This document shows, in pieces, positions 13,307 to 20,434 of a DNA stretch of 45,321 bases; the first letter of the stretch is position 1; each line of letters opens with the position of its first letter. The translations under genes were made by a program, and so were the position numbers. The DNA is from Chloroflexota bacterium (GTDB lineage: Bacteria; Chloroflexota; Limnocylindria; Limnocylindrales; CSP1-4), in contig JAUJOH010000004.1 of the NCBI GenBank assembly GCA_030447745.1, forward strand, positions 53,014-98,334. The letters run 5' to 3'. The notes under the pieces were generated by a model, which saw nothing but the letters and a program-made list of their open reading frames with translations, did not search any database and was not told the DNA's origin.

Positions 13307-14580
13307 GTGACCGTCGCGCCGTCGGCGCGCCGACGAGTGCCGGTCGTCGCGATCGCCATCGCGCTCGTCGCGGTCCTCGCGGGCGGCGCCCTGTTCATGT
13401 CCGGCTATTCGCTCGGGCAGCGCCGGTCGGCCCAGCCGGGCACGCCGGCCAGCGACGATGCCGCATTCCAGCCTTCTGGGACGCCTACCGGCAGATCGTC
13501 GACCGCTACGCGGGCGGCGAGGTCGACAAGGACAAGCTGATCGAGGGCGCCATCAAGGGCATGTTCGACGCGATCGGCGACCCGTACTCGTCGTACCTCA
13601 GCCCGGACGACTTCGAGGCGACCCTGCAGGGGATCTCCGGCCAGTTCGAGGGCATCGGCGCAGAGATCGGCACGGTCGACGATGCCGGCGAGACGAGCGA
13701 CTGCTCGACGCTCGCCCCGGACTGCCAGCTGGTGGTGGTCGCCCCGATCGAGGGATCACCGGCCGAGAAGGCCGGCATCCGCCCCGGCGACATCGTCGTC
13801 GCCGTCGACGGGTCGACGCTCGACGGCCTGACCGTCGAGGACGCCCGCAACCGGATTCGCGGACGCAAGGGAACGCAGGTGACGCTGACGATCCGGCGGG
13901 AGGGCCAGTCCGCCCCGCAGGAGGTCCGGATCACCCGCGACGTCATCGTCACCCAGGAGGTCATCGAGCGCGACCTGGCGGGCGGGGAGGTCGGCTACGT
14001 GCGGCTGACCGGGTTCTCGGAGTCCGGCGCCAACGAGTTCGCTCGGGAGGTCGCAGAAGACGTCGAGGCCGGCCGCAAGAAGCTGATCATCGACCTGCGC
14101 GGGAACCCCGGCGGCTACATCACGGCGGCGCGGAAGGTCGCCAGCGAGTTCGTGGCCGAGGGACCGGTCTTCTGGCAGGAGGACGCGGACGGCAACCGCC
14201 GGCCGACGGATGCGACGGGCGAGGGGTCCGCGACGGACGAGGAGATCGAGGTCGTGCTGCTGATCGACCGGGGCAGTGCGTCGGCGTCGGAGATCGTCGC
14301 CGGCGCGCTGAAGGACACCGGCCGGGCGACGCTGGTCGGCGAGACCACCTTCGGCAAGGGCACCGTCCAGGAATGGACGCAGCTCGACGGCGCCGGCGGT
14401 TTCCGCCTGACCGTCGCGAAGTGGCTGACGCCCAATCAGACCTGGATCCACACCGTGGGGGTCGAGCCGGACGTGCCCGTCGAGGTACCGGCGGACGTGG
14501 GGGCCGAGGAAGACCCGGCCCTCGACCGCGCCCTCGAGCTGCTCGGCGAGCAGGCCGTCGTGCTGCGACCGGCGGCCTGA
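13307..14580 (+). CDS. ctpA: C-terminal processing peptidase (S41), frame broken near residue 55
   Basis: Membrane-anchored tail-specific protease with a PDZ domain. The start at GTG 13307 encodes the signal anchor (VPVVAIAIALVAVLAGGALF) and runs to AAFQP in one frame. The catalytic part, beginning FWDAYRQIVDRYAGG, lies in another frame that continues to 14580. One missing base near 13473 would join them (AFQP|FWDAYRQ). The catalytic part has a PDZ domain (AGIRPGDIVVAVDGSTLDG), Ser in DRGSASASEIVAGAL and Lys in TTFGKGTVQEW, the expected Ser/Lys dyad. Read alone, the long frame from 13177 has a nonsense N-terminus without an anchor. It is either a disrupted gene or an assembly error. Confidence 0.85.
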
Positions 14581-14642
14581 GCGCCGAACCGCGAGGCCGC
14601 GCATCCGGTCCGGTCGTCGCGGTCGTTGCCGCCGTGCCTCCC

Positions 14643-14671
14643 TTGCACCATCCCCGCCGTTCGACTACATT
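14643..14671 (+). promoter_or_regulatory. Promoter of the smpB leader transcript
   Basis: TTGCAC (14643-14648), 17-base spacer, TACATT (14666-14671). Initiation would fall near 14678, only about five bases before the extended ribosome-binding site of the leader ORF. This gives smpB its own promoter, separate from ctp. Confidence 0.65.
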
Positions 14672-14699
14672 CCCCCCGAACGAAAGGAGGTGATGTGCA

Positions 14700-14750
14700 G
14701 TGATCGACAGTAGTAGTCGCTGCACCACCTCGCAGGAGATGGCCGTCTAA
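14700..14750 (+). CDS. Putative 16-residue leader peptide before smpB
   Basis: GTG 14700 to TAA 14748-14750 encodes (M)IDSSSRCTTSQEMAV. GGAGG ends 9 bases before GTG, ideal spacing within a 12-base extended Shine-Dalgarno match. Three consecutive AGT serine codons are striking, because AGT is a T-ending serine codon and rare-looking in this GC-rich context. The ORF overlaps the SD-sequestering stem, so ribosomes reading it would unfold that stem. An alternative ATG at 14693 gives only six codons and sits inside the ribosome site. No protein function is suggested; a regulatory role is inferred. Confidence 0.5.
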   Translation: MIDSSSRCTTSQEMAV

Positions 14751-14781
14751 GCGGACACCCTGCGGGTGGTTCAGCCGTCGG

Positions 14782-14805
14782 ACGCCGGCCCGTCAGGGCC
14801 GGCGT
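14782..14805 (+). terminator. GC-rich hairpin between leader ORF and smpB
   Basis: A perfect 10-bp stem, ACGCCGGCCC and GGGCCGGCGT around a GTCA loop, followed by TCGTGCGTTC. The tail is T-poor, as is common in high-GC genomes. It lies 31 bases after the leader stop and 60 bases before smpB, where an attenuator terminator would be expected. Confidence 0.6.
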
Positions 14806-14865
14806 TCGTGCGTTCGGCGACCGGAACGGTCGCGCCACCTCGTTCACGAGAGGAGCCCAGCGCCC

Positions 14866-15330
14866 ATGGGCGAGCAGACGATCGCCCTCAACCGGCGGGC
14901 CCGGCACGACTACACGATCGACGAGACGTTCGAGGCCGGACTCGCGCTGACCGGCACGGAGATCAAGTCGGTCCGGGCCGGCAAGGTCAACCTGGCGAAC
15001 GCCTACGCGCGGATCGAGCGCGCCGAGGCGTGGCTCATTGCCGCCGACATCGCGCCCTGGGCCCAGGGCAACCGCTGGAACCATGAGCCGAAGCGGACCC
15101 GGAAGCTGCTCCTCCATCGTTCCGAGATCGACGAGCTGCTGGGCCGGACGAAATCGAAGGGCCAGACGATCGTGCCGCTCCGCCTGTACCTGACGGAGCG
15201 CGGCAGGGCCAAGGTCGAGCTGGCGCTGGCGCGCGGCAAGCAGCAGCACGACCGCCGCCGGGACATCGCCGAGCGGGACGCCCGCCGCGACATCGCGCGC
15301 GAGCTGGCCGACGCGCAGCGCGGTCGCTGA
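14866..15330 (+). CDS. smpB: SsrA-binding protein SmpB
   Basis: Binds tmRNA and delivers it with EF-Tu to ribosomes stalled on truncated mRNA. The 154 residues show the OB-fold signature: NRRARHDYTIDETFEAGLAL, TGTEIKSVRAGKVNL, the NRWNHEPKRTRKLLLH segment and GQTIVPLRLYLTERGRAKVELALARGK. A basic C-terminal tail follows (HDRRRDIAERDARRDIARE), which in the family enters the mRNA channel. An AGGAG site lies upstream of ATG 14866. It has its own promoter and structured leader, and its RNA partner ssrA is 1.2 kb downstream on the same strand. Confidence 0.96.
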   Translation: MGEQTIALNRRARHDYTIDETFEAGLALTGTEIKSVRAGKVNLANAYARIERAEAWLIAADIAPWAQGNRWNHEPKRTRKLLLHRSEIDELLGRTKSKGQTIVPLRLYLTERGRAKVELALARGKQQHDRRRDIAERDARRDIARELADAQRGR

Positions 15331-15354
15331 GCGCGGTCGCCGAGCGGTCGCCGA
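15318..15354 (+). repeat. Three tandem 11-13-bp units at the smpB 3' end
   Basis: GCGCGGTCGCTGA, GCGCGGTCGCCGA and GCGGTCGCCGA follow each other directly. The first unit is the last four codons of smpB with its stop. It looks like replication slippage that duplicated the end of the gene. No function is suggested. Confidence 0.6.
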
Positions 15355-15373
15355 GCGGACCCCCGCGAGCCGT

Positions 15374-16426
15374 ATGCGCATCGGCCGCATGATCCAGGCC
15401 GTCGACGCGCACGCCGCCGGCGAGCCGGGGCGCGTGATCGTCGGCGGCGTCCTCGACGTCCCGGGTTCTTCGATGTTCGACAAGATGGCGTGGCTGCGCG
15501 ACCACGGCGACGACCTGCGACGCCGCATGCTCCGCGAGCCGCGCGGCTTTCCCGCCGTCTGCTGCAACGTGATCCTGCCGCCGACGCGTCCGGAGGCGGA
15601 CGCCGGGTACGTGATCATGGAGCAGGTCGAGTACCCGGGGATGTCCGGCTCCAACACCATCTGCGTCGCGACGGTCCTGCTCGAGACCGGGATGCTGCCC
15701 ATGACCGAGCCCGTGACAGAGCTGACGCTCGAGGCCCCCGCCGGCCTGATCCGCGTCCGCGCCGACTGCACGAACGGCAAGGTGACCGCCGTCACGTTCC
15801 GCAATGTCCCGGCCTTTGCGACCCACCTCGACACACCGGTCGAGGTGCCGACGCTCGGCACGGTGACGGTCGACGTCGCCTACGGCGGCATGTTCTACGT
15901 GGTGGCCGAGGCGGCCCGCTTCGGGCTCCGCCTGACGCCGGACGAGGGTCGCGACATCGCCCGGATCACCGAGCTCCTCAAGGCCGCCGCCGCGGAGCAG
16001 CTCCCGGTCGTCCATCCGGAGCAGCCGGGCTTCGCGGGGATCACGATCGGCCAGCTGTCCGGACCGGCGCACGACCCGGCGAACGCGATGCGGAACGTCG
16101 TCACGGTCTCGACCGGCCAGGTCGACTGGGAGAAGCCGTCGACCTGGACCGGGATCATCGATCGTTCCCCGTGCGGGACGGGGACGTCAGCCCGGATGGC
16201 GATCCTCCACGCCAAGGGGCGGCTGCGGATCGGCGAGGACTTCCGGCACGAGGGGATCCTCGGCACAGTGTTCACCGGCCGGCTGCTCGAGGAGACGCGG
16301 GTCGGCGACGCGACAGCGGTCGTGGCCCAGATCACCGGCACGGCCTGGATCACGGGCTTCGCGAGCTACGTGGTCGATCCGACCGACCCGTTCCCGGAGG
16401 GCTTCACGGTCGGCGACATCTGGTGA
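15374..16426 (+). CDS. Proline racemase family enzyme (Ser/Cys type; hydroxyproline epimerase or dehydratase-like)
   Basis: A 350-residue member of the proline racemase/4-hydroxyproline epimerase/trans-3-hydroxyproline dehydratase superfamily, which uses two facing residues to move the alpha proton. The second catalytic site is canonical (DRSPCGTGTSARMA, Cys). At the first site the usual MCGH is MSGSNTI, so Ser replaces Cys. Other landmarks are VDAHAAGEPGRVIVGG at the N-terminus and VDVAYGGMFYVVAEA. Cys/Cys is typical of racemases and epimerases and Cys/Thr of dehydratases. Ser/Cys members form a less studied group for which 4-hydroxyproline epimerase or 3-hydroxyproline dehydratase activity is known. 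Simple proline racemase activity is unlikely. It sits alone between smpB and ssrA. Confidence 0.88.
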   Translation: MRIGRMIQAVDAHAAGEPGRVIVGGVLDVPGSSMFDKMAWLRDHGDDLRRRMLREPRGFPAVCCNVILPPTRPEADAGYVIMEQVEYPGMSGSNTICVATVLLETGMLPMTEPVTELTLEAPAGLIRVRADCTNGKVTAVTFRNVPAFATHLDTPVEVPTLGTVTVDVAYGGMFYVVAEAARFGLRLTPDEGRDIARITELLKAAAAEQLPVVHPEQPGFAGITIGQLSGPAHDPANAMRNVVTVSTGQVDWEKPSTWTGIIDRSPCGTGTSARMAILHAKGRLRIGEDFRHEGILGTVFTGRLLEETRVGDATAVVAQITGTAWITGFASYVVDPTDPFPEGFTVGDIW

Positions 16427-16499
16427 TCGCGGATGCAGCCGGCGCACGCCCTCAGCGAAGCAAGTAGCGGCGGTTCAGCGGCGTCGCCGACCGTGTCCC

Positions 16500-16528
16500 T
16501 TGGCGCCCCGGGCCCGGTCCGCTAGAAT
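16500..16528 (+). promoter_or_regulatory. Promoter of ssrA
   Basis: TTGGCG (16500-16505), 17-base spacer, TAGAAT (16523-16528): a strong match, and the -35 is identical to that of the prfB promoter. Transcription from about 16535 would give a 5' extension of about 27 bases on pre-tmRNA, removed by RNase P. Confidence 0.75.
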
Positions 16529-16561
16529 GCTGTTGAACGTCGAACGTGCGTTCGGTCCTGT

Positions 16562-16937
16562 GGGGATGTGTGGTTTCGACAGGGCCCGGTTGTCGGAAGA
16601 CGCGAGTCGGGGATGCTGCTCAGGCCCCGTCATCAAGGCAGCAAAACGAAGTAACTGGCAACCGCCAGCCTGCTCTCGCCCTCGCTGCTTAGGCAGTAAG
16701 GTGAGCGTGGAAGCCACCTCAGCTCCGCGGGTGGTGGAAGCGTCATCTAGCGGAGCTGCGGCCCGGATCAGCGTCGCGTAATCCGGGATCAAGCTCGATC
16801 TAGAGACACGCGGCTGGACCGACGGGCAGGCTGCCGATCGCCGTCCCGCCGGTCGACGACAAACGATCGGACACGCTCGTAGTGGATTCCGGCGAAGGGT
16901 TCTGGACGGGGAGTTCGACTCTCCCCCATCTCCACCA
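16562..16937 (+). ncRNA. ssrA: Transfer-messenger RNA (tmRNA)
   Basis: The ends form the tRNA-like domain: 5' GGGGATG pairs with 3' CATCTCC (16927-16933), followed by A and an encoded CCA (16935-16937). The 5' TGTGGTTTCGACAGG and the T-arm GGGAGTTCGACTCTCCC are classic. Pseudoknot 1 is visible near 16607-16642 (CGGGG/CCCCG and GCTGC/GCAGC). The tag frame ends in GCT CTC GCC CTC GCT GCT TAG. Placing the resume codon about 14 bases after the pseudoknot gives GGC at 16657 and the tag GNRQPALALAA, preceded by GTAACT. The tag ends in the LAA degron for ClpXP-type proteases. Length 376 bases, a normal one-piece tmRNA. Confidence 0.96.
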
Positions 16938-16970
16938 ATTTCCATTCGCTGCGCGACATCGTCTGCCGTA

Positions 16971-17417
16971 ATGGCGAACCCTTCGCCCTCGAAAGGCGAT
17001 GCGATGCGGAGCATGCTCGGGCTGGCAGCGTCGGCACTGGCCGGGCTGGCCGCTGCGATCGCCAGCCTCGATGGTGACGCCGACGTCGTCCCGTTCTTCG
17101 TCGGGCTCACGTTCGCCGGTGGCGTGGCCGCCTGGGCTGCGCATCCGCCCTTCGTGGGCACCCGTCGACGCCTCGCGCAAGCGATCGCCGGGCTGTGGCT
17201 CGTTGCGGCGGCTTGGGTCGGCGTGCTGCTCCTGATGGCCGTCTCGCAGGGCTCCGGCCCGCCGCCGGCGCCCGAACTCCGCTACCTCGGGCTCCCGGCG
17301 ACGATCTATCACCTTGTTGGCGTGTACGCCGGAGCGGTCCTTGTGCTGCTCCTCGCCTTCGGCCGTCAGGGCTGGTTTCCGGGGTCGGTCCACCCCGGCA
17401 GAGCCCCGGGGTCCTGA
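16971..17417 (+). CDS. Unknown four-helix membrane protein downstream of ssrA
   Basis: 148 residues from ATG 16971, or 137 from ATG 17004, which starts right at the first helix and may be the true start. Four hydrophobic segments are visible: MLGLAASALAGLAAAIASL, VVPFFVGLTFAGGVAAWAA, AIAGLWLVAAAWVGVLLLM and VGVYAGAVLVLLLAFG. The C-terminal tail is short and Gly/Pro-rich. It begins 33 bases after the tmRNA 3' end and may share its transcript. Its last 52 bases overlap the convergent gene on the other strand. No family recognised. Confidence 0.6.
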   Translation: MANPSPSKGDAMRSMLGLAASALAGLAAAIASLDGDADVVPFFVGLTFAGGVAAWAAHPPFVGTRRRLAQAIAGLWLVAAAWVGVLLLMAVSQGSGPPPAPELRYLGLPATIYHLVGVYAGAVLVLLLAFGRQGWFPGSVHPGRAPGS

Positions 17418-18520
17418 CGGCGCTGAGGCAACGTCGCGAGATTTGGACGCGCTCGCGCCTGGCCGCGGCGACGGTAGTGGTAGGCGATGGACGCGAGGCC
17501 GAGCGCCACTCCCCAGATCGGCCACAGCAGCTCCGGCGCGATGGCGGCCCAGCTCTCCCCCGGCGGCCCGATGAAGCCGAACCCATCCTCGAACGCTCCC
17601 GTGACGGCCAGCCGCACGAACATCAGCCCCGCCGACGTCACCAGCACGGCCACCACCAGCGACGGAATGACCGCGAGCGCGGGCGGGACGTCGCGACCGC
17701 TGACCCGGGGCAGCCAGCGCGGGAACGTCTCGCCGAACGGCAGCACGAGCCCGAGCGTCAGGAGCGCGCCGACCGCAGCGACGCTGGCCAGCCCTGCACC
17801 GGCGACCCACAATCCACGCTCCTGACCGTAGCGGAGCAGTTCCTCGCTGATCCCGAGCGGGATGCCGAGCGCCCACGCCCATCTCGTCGCCGCGTACACG
17901 AGGGGGTGCGGCCACGGCGATGGCGGTAGCCCAACGCCCCAGCGACGGGCGGCATCCGGGGCGGTCCAGCGGGCTTCGAGCCCCTGCCTACCCGACCCGC
18001 CCCTGTCATCCGTGGCGCGGCGGTATTCGAGCACCGCGGCGGCCCAGACAAGGCCGCCAGCGATCGCGACCGCCTGGTTGACGAGCGGCCACGTGATCGC
18101 ATCGAAGAAGCTGGACCCTGGCGGCCACCCGAACGGCGCGCCCACCAGGTAGAGCGGCGCGTAGGCAACGGCCGCCAGCACGCGATAGTCCGGCACGACG
18201 AACAGGAGGGCGACCGCCGCGGCCCATCCCCATCCCGACACGACGAGCCGGCCGAACCCTCGGCCCCGCCGAAGCGTCATCGCAGCCGCGGCGACAAGCC
18301 CGATCAGGCTGAACAGCGCGATACCCGGGGCACCCACCGACTGCGCGACGCCGCCGAGGGCGTTGACCGTGGCGCCTGGATCATTCGCCTCACCAAACGG
18401 ATACCCCGGCCCACCGAGTGTCCACCAGGTGCCGAGCACCGCGTACAGCGCCGAAAGCGCACCGACCGCCGGGGCGGCGGCCGTACAGACGGTCCTAGCC
18501 GGTGCCGACGAGGACGACAC
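17366..18520 (-). CDS. Unknown polytopic membrane protein
   Basis: 384 residues with about nine predicted helices, e.g. AVGALSALYAVLGTWW, IALFSLIGLVAAAAMTL, WGWAAAVALLFVVPDY, AVAIAGGLVWAAAVLEY, GLASVAAVGALLTLGLVLPF, VIPSLVVAVLVTSAGLMF and LLWPIWGVALGLASIAYHY. The middle contains a soluble, Arg/Pro-containing loop (RRATDDRGGSGRQGLEARW). The C-terminus is basic and Gln/Pro-rich. GTG 18520 overlaps the end of the repaired vanW frame by 26 bases, so the two may be translationally coupled. Related uncharacterised proteins occur in high-GC genomes, but I cannot name a function. Confidence 0.68.
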   Translation of the reverse strand: MSSSSAPARTVCTAAAPAVGALSALYAVLGTWWTLGGPGYPFGEANDPGATVNALGGVAQSVGAPGIALFSLIGLVAAAAMTLRRGRGFGRLVVSGWGWAAAVALLFVVPDYRVLAAVAYAPLYLVGAPFGWPPGSSFFDAITWPLVNQAVAIAGGLVWAAAVLEYRRATDDRGGSGRQGLEARWTAPDAARRWGVGLPPSPWPHPLVYAATRWAWALGIPLGISEELLRYGQERGLWVAGAGLASVAAVGALLTLGLVLPFGETFPRWLPRVSGRDVPPALAVIPSLVVAVLVTSAGLMFVRLAVTGAFEDGFGFIGPPGESWAAIAPELLWPIWGVALGLASIAYHYRRRGQARARPNLATLPQRRQDPGALPGWTDPGNQP

Positions 18521-20328
18521 CGGTGATGCGCGCGTAGTTGGAGTAGAACGTCTCCTCGTGGAGCACCTTGCCGTTCGCCTCGCGGACCACGCGAGTCACC
18601 CCAACCTCACGTGCCTGCCACGGGGTGCTCGATCCGCTCCCGCTGGCCAGCGGGCAGCGTGTCCGTGTACTCGACCGAGTCGGTCGCGGGCTGGACGTTT
18701 CGGACGGTCGGCGCGGAGAGCGTGACCTTGCGTCCGTTCGGGACGCTGTAGAGGTCGAACCGGACATAGCCGTCGTTGCCTTCCCTGATCTCGAAGCCGC
18801 GGATGAGAACCGGGTAGTCCGTGTCGTTCCGCCAGGCCATCGTCTGCACCGTGCCCGAGGAGGTCTTGAAGACGGTGGCATCGAGTCCGAGCGGGTAGCG
18901 CTGGATGTAGTAGGAGTGGTTGCGCCGGTCGCCCATCTCGAAACCGGCCCGGAGCGCGGCGTTGAACAGCGTCGTCGAACAAGAGCAGATGCCGCCGGCG
19001 AGTGCGCCCTGGGGCTCCGTCCGACCGTTGATGATCGCCGCGCCGTCCTTGTAGCCGCGCTCGCGGGTGATCGGGCCGACCGCTTTCCAGAAGTCGAACC
19101 AGGCGCCGGGGGCGAGGACGTACCCGTCGATGTCCCTCGTCGGGATCCAGATGTTCGCCCCGAAGCCGTTCTTCTCGCTGACGGGGAAGTAGGTCGTCCA
19201 GGTCGAGATGCGCTGCATCCGGGGTGCGGCGGCCTCGGCTTCCTCGGTCGTGAGCTGGGGGGTCACGGTCCGCACGGCGGCCTCGACCGCGTCGCTGCCG
19301 GGCTGATCGGCCCGCGCTCGGAGCGCGTCCTTGACCAGGACTGCCGTGGCCGCGACGTCGAGCCGGCGACCGTTGGCCGCGGGCGTGACCCTCGTGACCT
19401 TGTTGTCGTCACCGATCAAGAACGAGGCGTCCTTGGGCGCCCGTCGCACTTCCTCGGCGATCGGCTCGAGCGCCTCCGCGATGCGCGCGACGTCGAGGAC
19501 GGGGACGTACCGGCCGTCGACGGTGGGGCTCACCCGCAGCCAGCTTCGGACCGTGTCGGCGTCGATGACCCACTGCTCGTCTCCGACCGTCACGGCAAGG
19601 TCGCGGGCCATCCGCTCGGCAGCGGCCTTGCCGGCCTCCGCTTCGGCCGTCGTCAGTTGCGGCTCGACCGGGCGGACTGGGAGGCCGATCTCGAGCCGAG
19701 CCGGCACGTCGAGGCGGCCGAGGGCCGACATCGCGGCCGTGAGCGCCGCGCGACGGTCGGCCACGGCCCCATCCACCCCTGCGGTCACCTGGACCCCGGT
19801 GTCCGTCACGGCGACCGACGCGTTCGTCGGGTCCCGCTCGAACGTCGCCGCGACGGCCTCGACCCGCCGGGCCAGCAGGTCCGCATCGAGCATCACGCGG
19901 GGTCCGAGCGACGCACCACGGATCGCCGTCCGGGCGCCACCGATGGCGCGCTCGACCGGGCCGCCGGTGCGACCAGCGACGAGCGCGTCGGCCACGAGGC
20001 CGTCGACGTCGAGCCGCCGCCCGATCTGATCGAGGGGCACGGCGACCTCGCGACCGCCCGCGGTCAGGACGAGCTCGCCGTCGGAGACCGGCGCAAAGGC
20101 ACTCGAGAGGCGGGTGCGAGCCTCGGCCGGCGTGAGACCGGACAGGTCGACCGACCCGACCCGGACGCCCGGCAGGATCCGGCCCTCGAACTGCCGGTCG
20201 TACGCGTACAGGGCGCCGACCCCGAGCGCGAGAACGGCCAAGAGGCCGGCCAGGAACGCGAGGCCGAAGCGGAGCGCCGACCGGCTCGAGCGGTTCGCTG
20301 GGGTGGAGTCGACGGTGGCGGTGGTCAT
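18495..20328 (-). CDS. VanW-family protein with peptidoglycan-binding-like repeats, frameshifted near C-terminus
   Basis: One N-terminal helix (ALRFGLAFLAGLLAVLALGVG) anchors a long outside part. It has YoaR-like (PG_binding_4) repeats, recognisable by GRILPGVRVGSVDLSGLTPAEARTRL, and then a VanW domain: FGANIWIPTRDIDGYVLAPGAWF, INGRTEPQGALAGGICSCSTTLFNAALRAGFE and RRNHSYYIQRYPLGLDATV. The family is linked to glycopeptide response and the cell wall; the chemistry is unknown. The frame containing the domain stops at 18607 (IEHPVAGT). The expected ending, EVGVTRVVREANGKVLHEET through TGVVLVGTG, follows in another frame to 18495, so one extra base sits near 18613. ATG 20328 lies 13 bases after a TAGGAT -10 box (20347-20342). 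GTG 20385 is an alternative start. Confidence 0.85.
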
Positions 20329-20434
20329 GGGCAGGTGGGCCATCCTAGCAGCGGTCGCCCGGTCGCCGGGCGCGCCCGCCGGCACAGGGACGGCTCGGCC
20401 GGGCGCCGCGTGACGCCCGGGCGGCCGCGGCCGG

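Larger units (their letters stand above)
14678..14805 (+). promoter_or_regulatory. Attenuator-like structured leader upstream of smpB
   Basis: AAAGGAGGTGAT (14683-14694) is fully complementary to the canonical 16S rRNA 3' tail. It lies inside a long stem. GAGGTG (14687-14692) pairs with CACCTC (14726-14731), and GTGCAGTGAT (14695-14704) pairs with 14716-14725 using two G-U pairs, across a 2-base bulge. This folds the ribosome site and GTG start of the 16-codon ORF into one hairpin. ACCACC (14724-14729) could instead pair with GGTGGT (14765-14770), which competes with a small hairpin (CACCC TGC GGGTG, 14756-14768). A GC-rich terminator-like stem follows. The layout is that of a translated attenuator. 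I know no named Rfam family for it. Confidence 0.6.

Noticed and set aside
13177-13470. N-terminus of the long ctp catalytic frame
   Set aside because: It lacks any signal anchor, while the neighbouring frame holds a perfect one; best explained by a frameshift.
14693-14713. Six-codon ORF from ATG 14693
   Set aside because: The start overlaps the SD sequence itself, leaving no spacer; the GTG 14700 ORF has ideal spacing.
16475-17161. Minus-strand frame across the tmRNA gene
   Set aside because: It covers a certain structured RNA and has Ala/Ser/Arg-rich noise without a domain.
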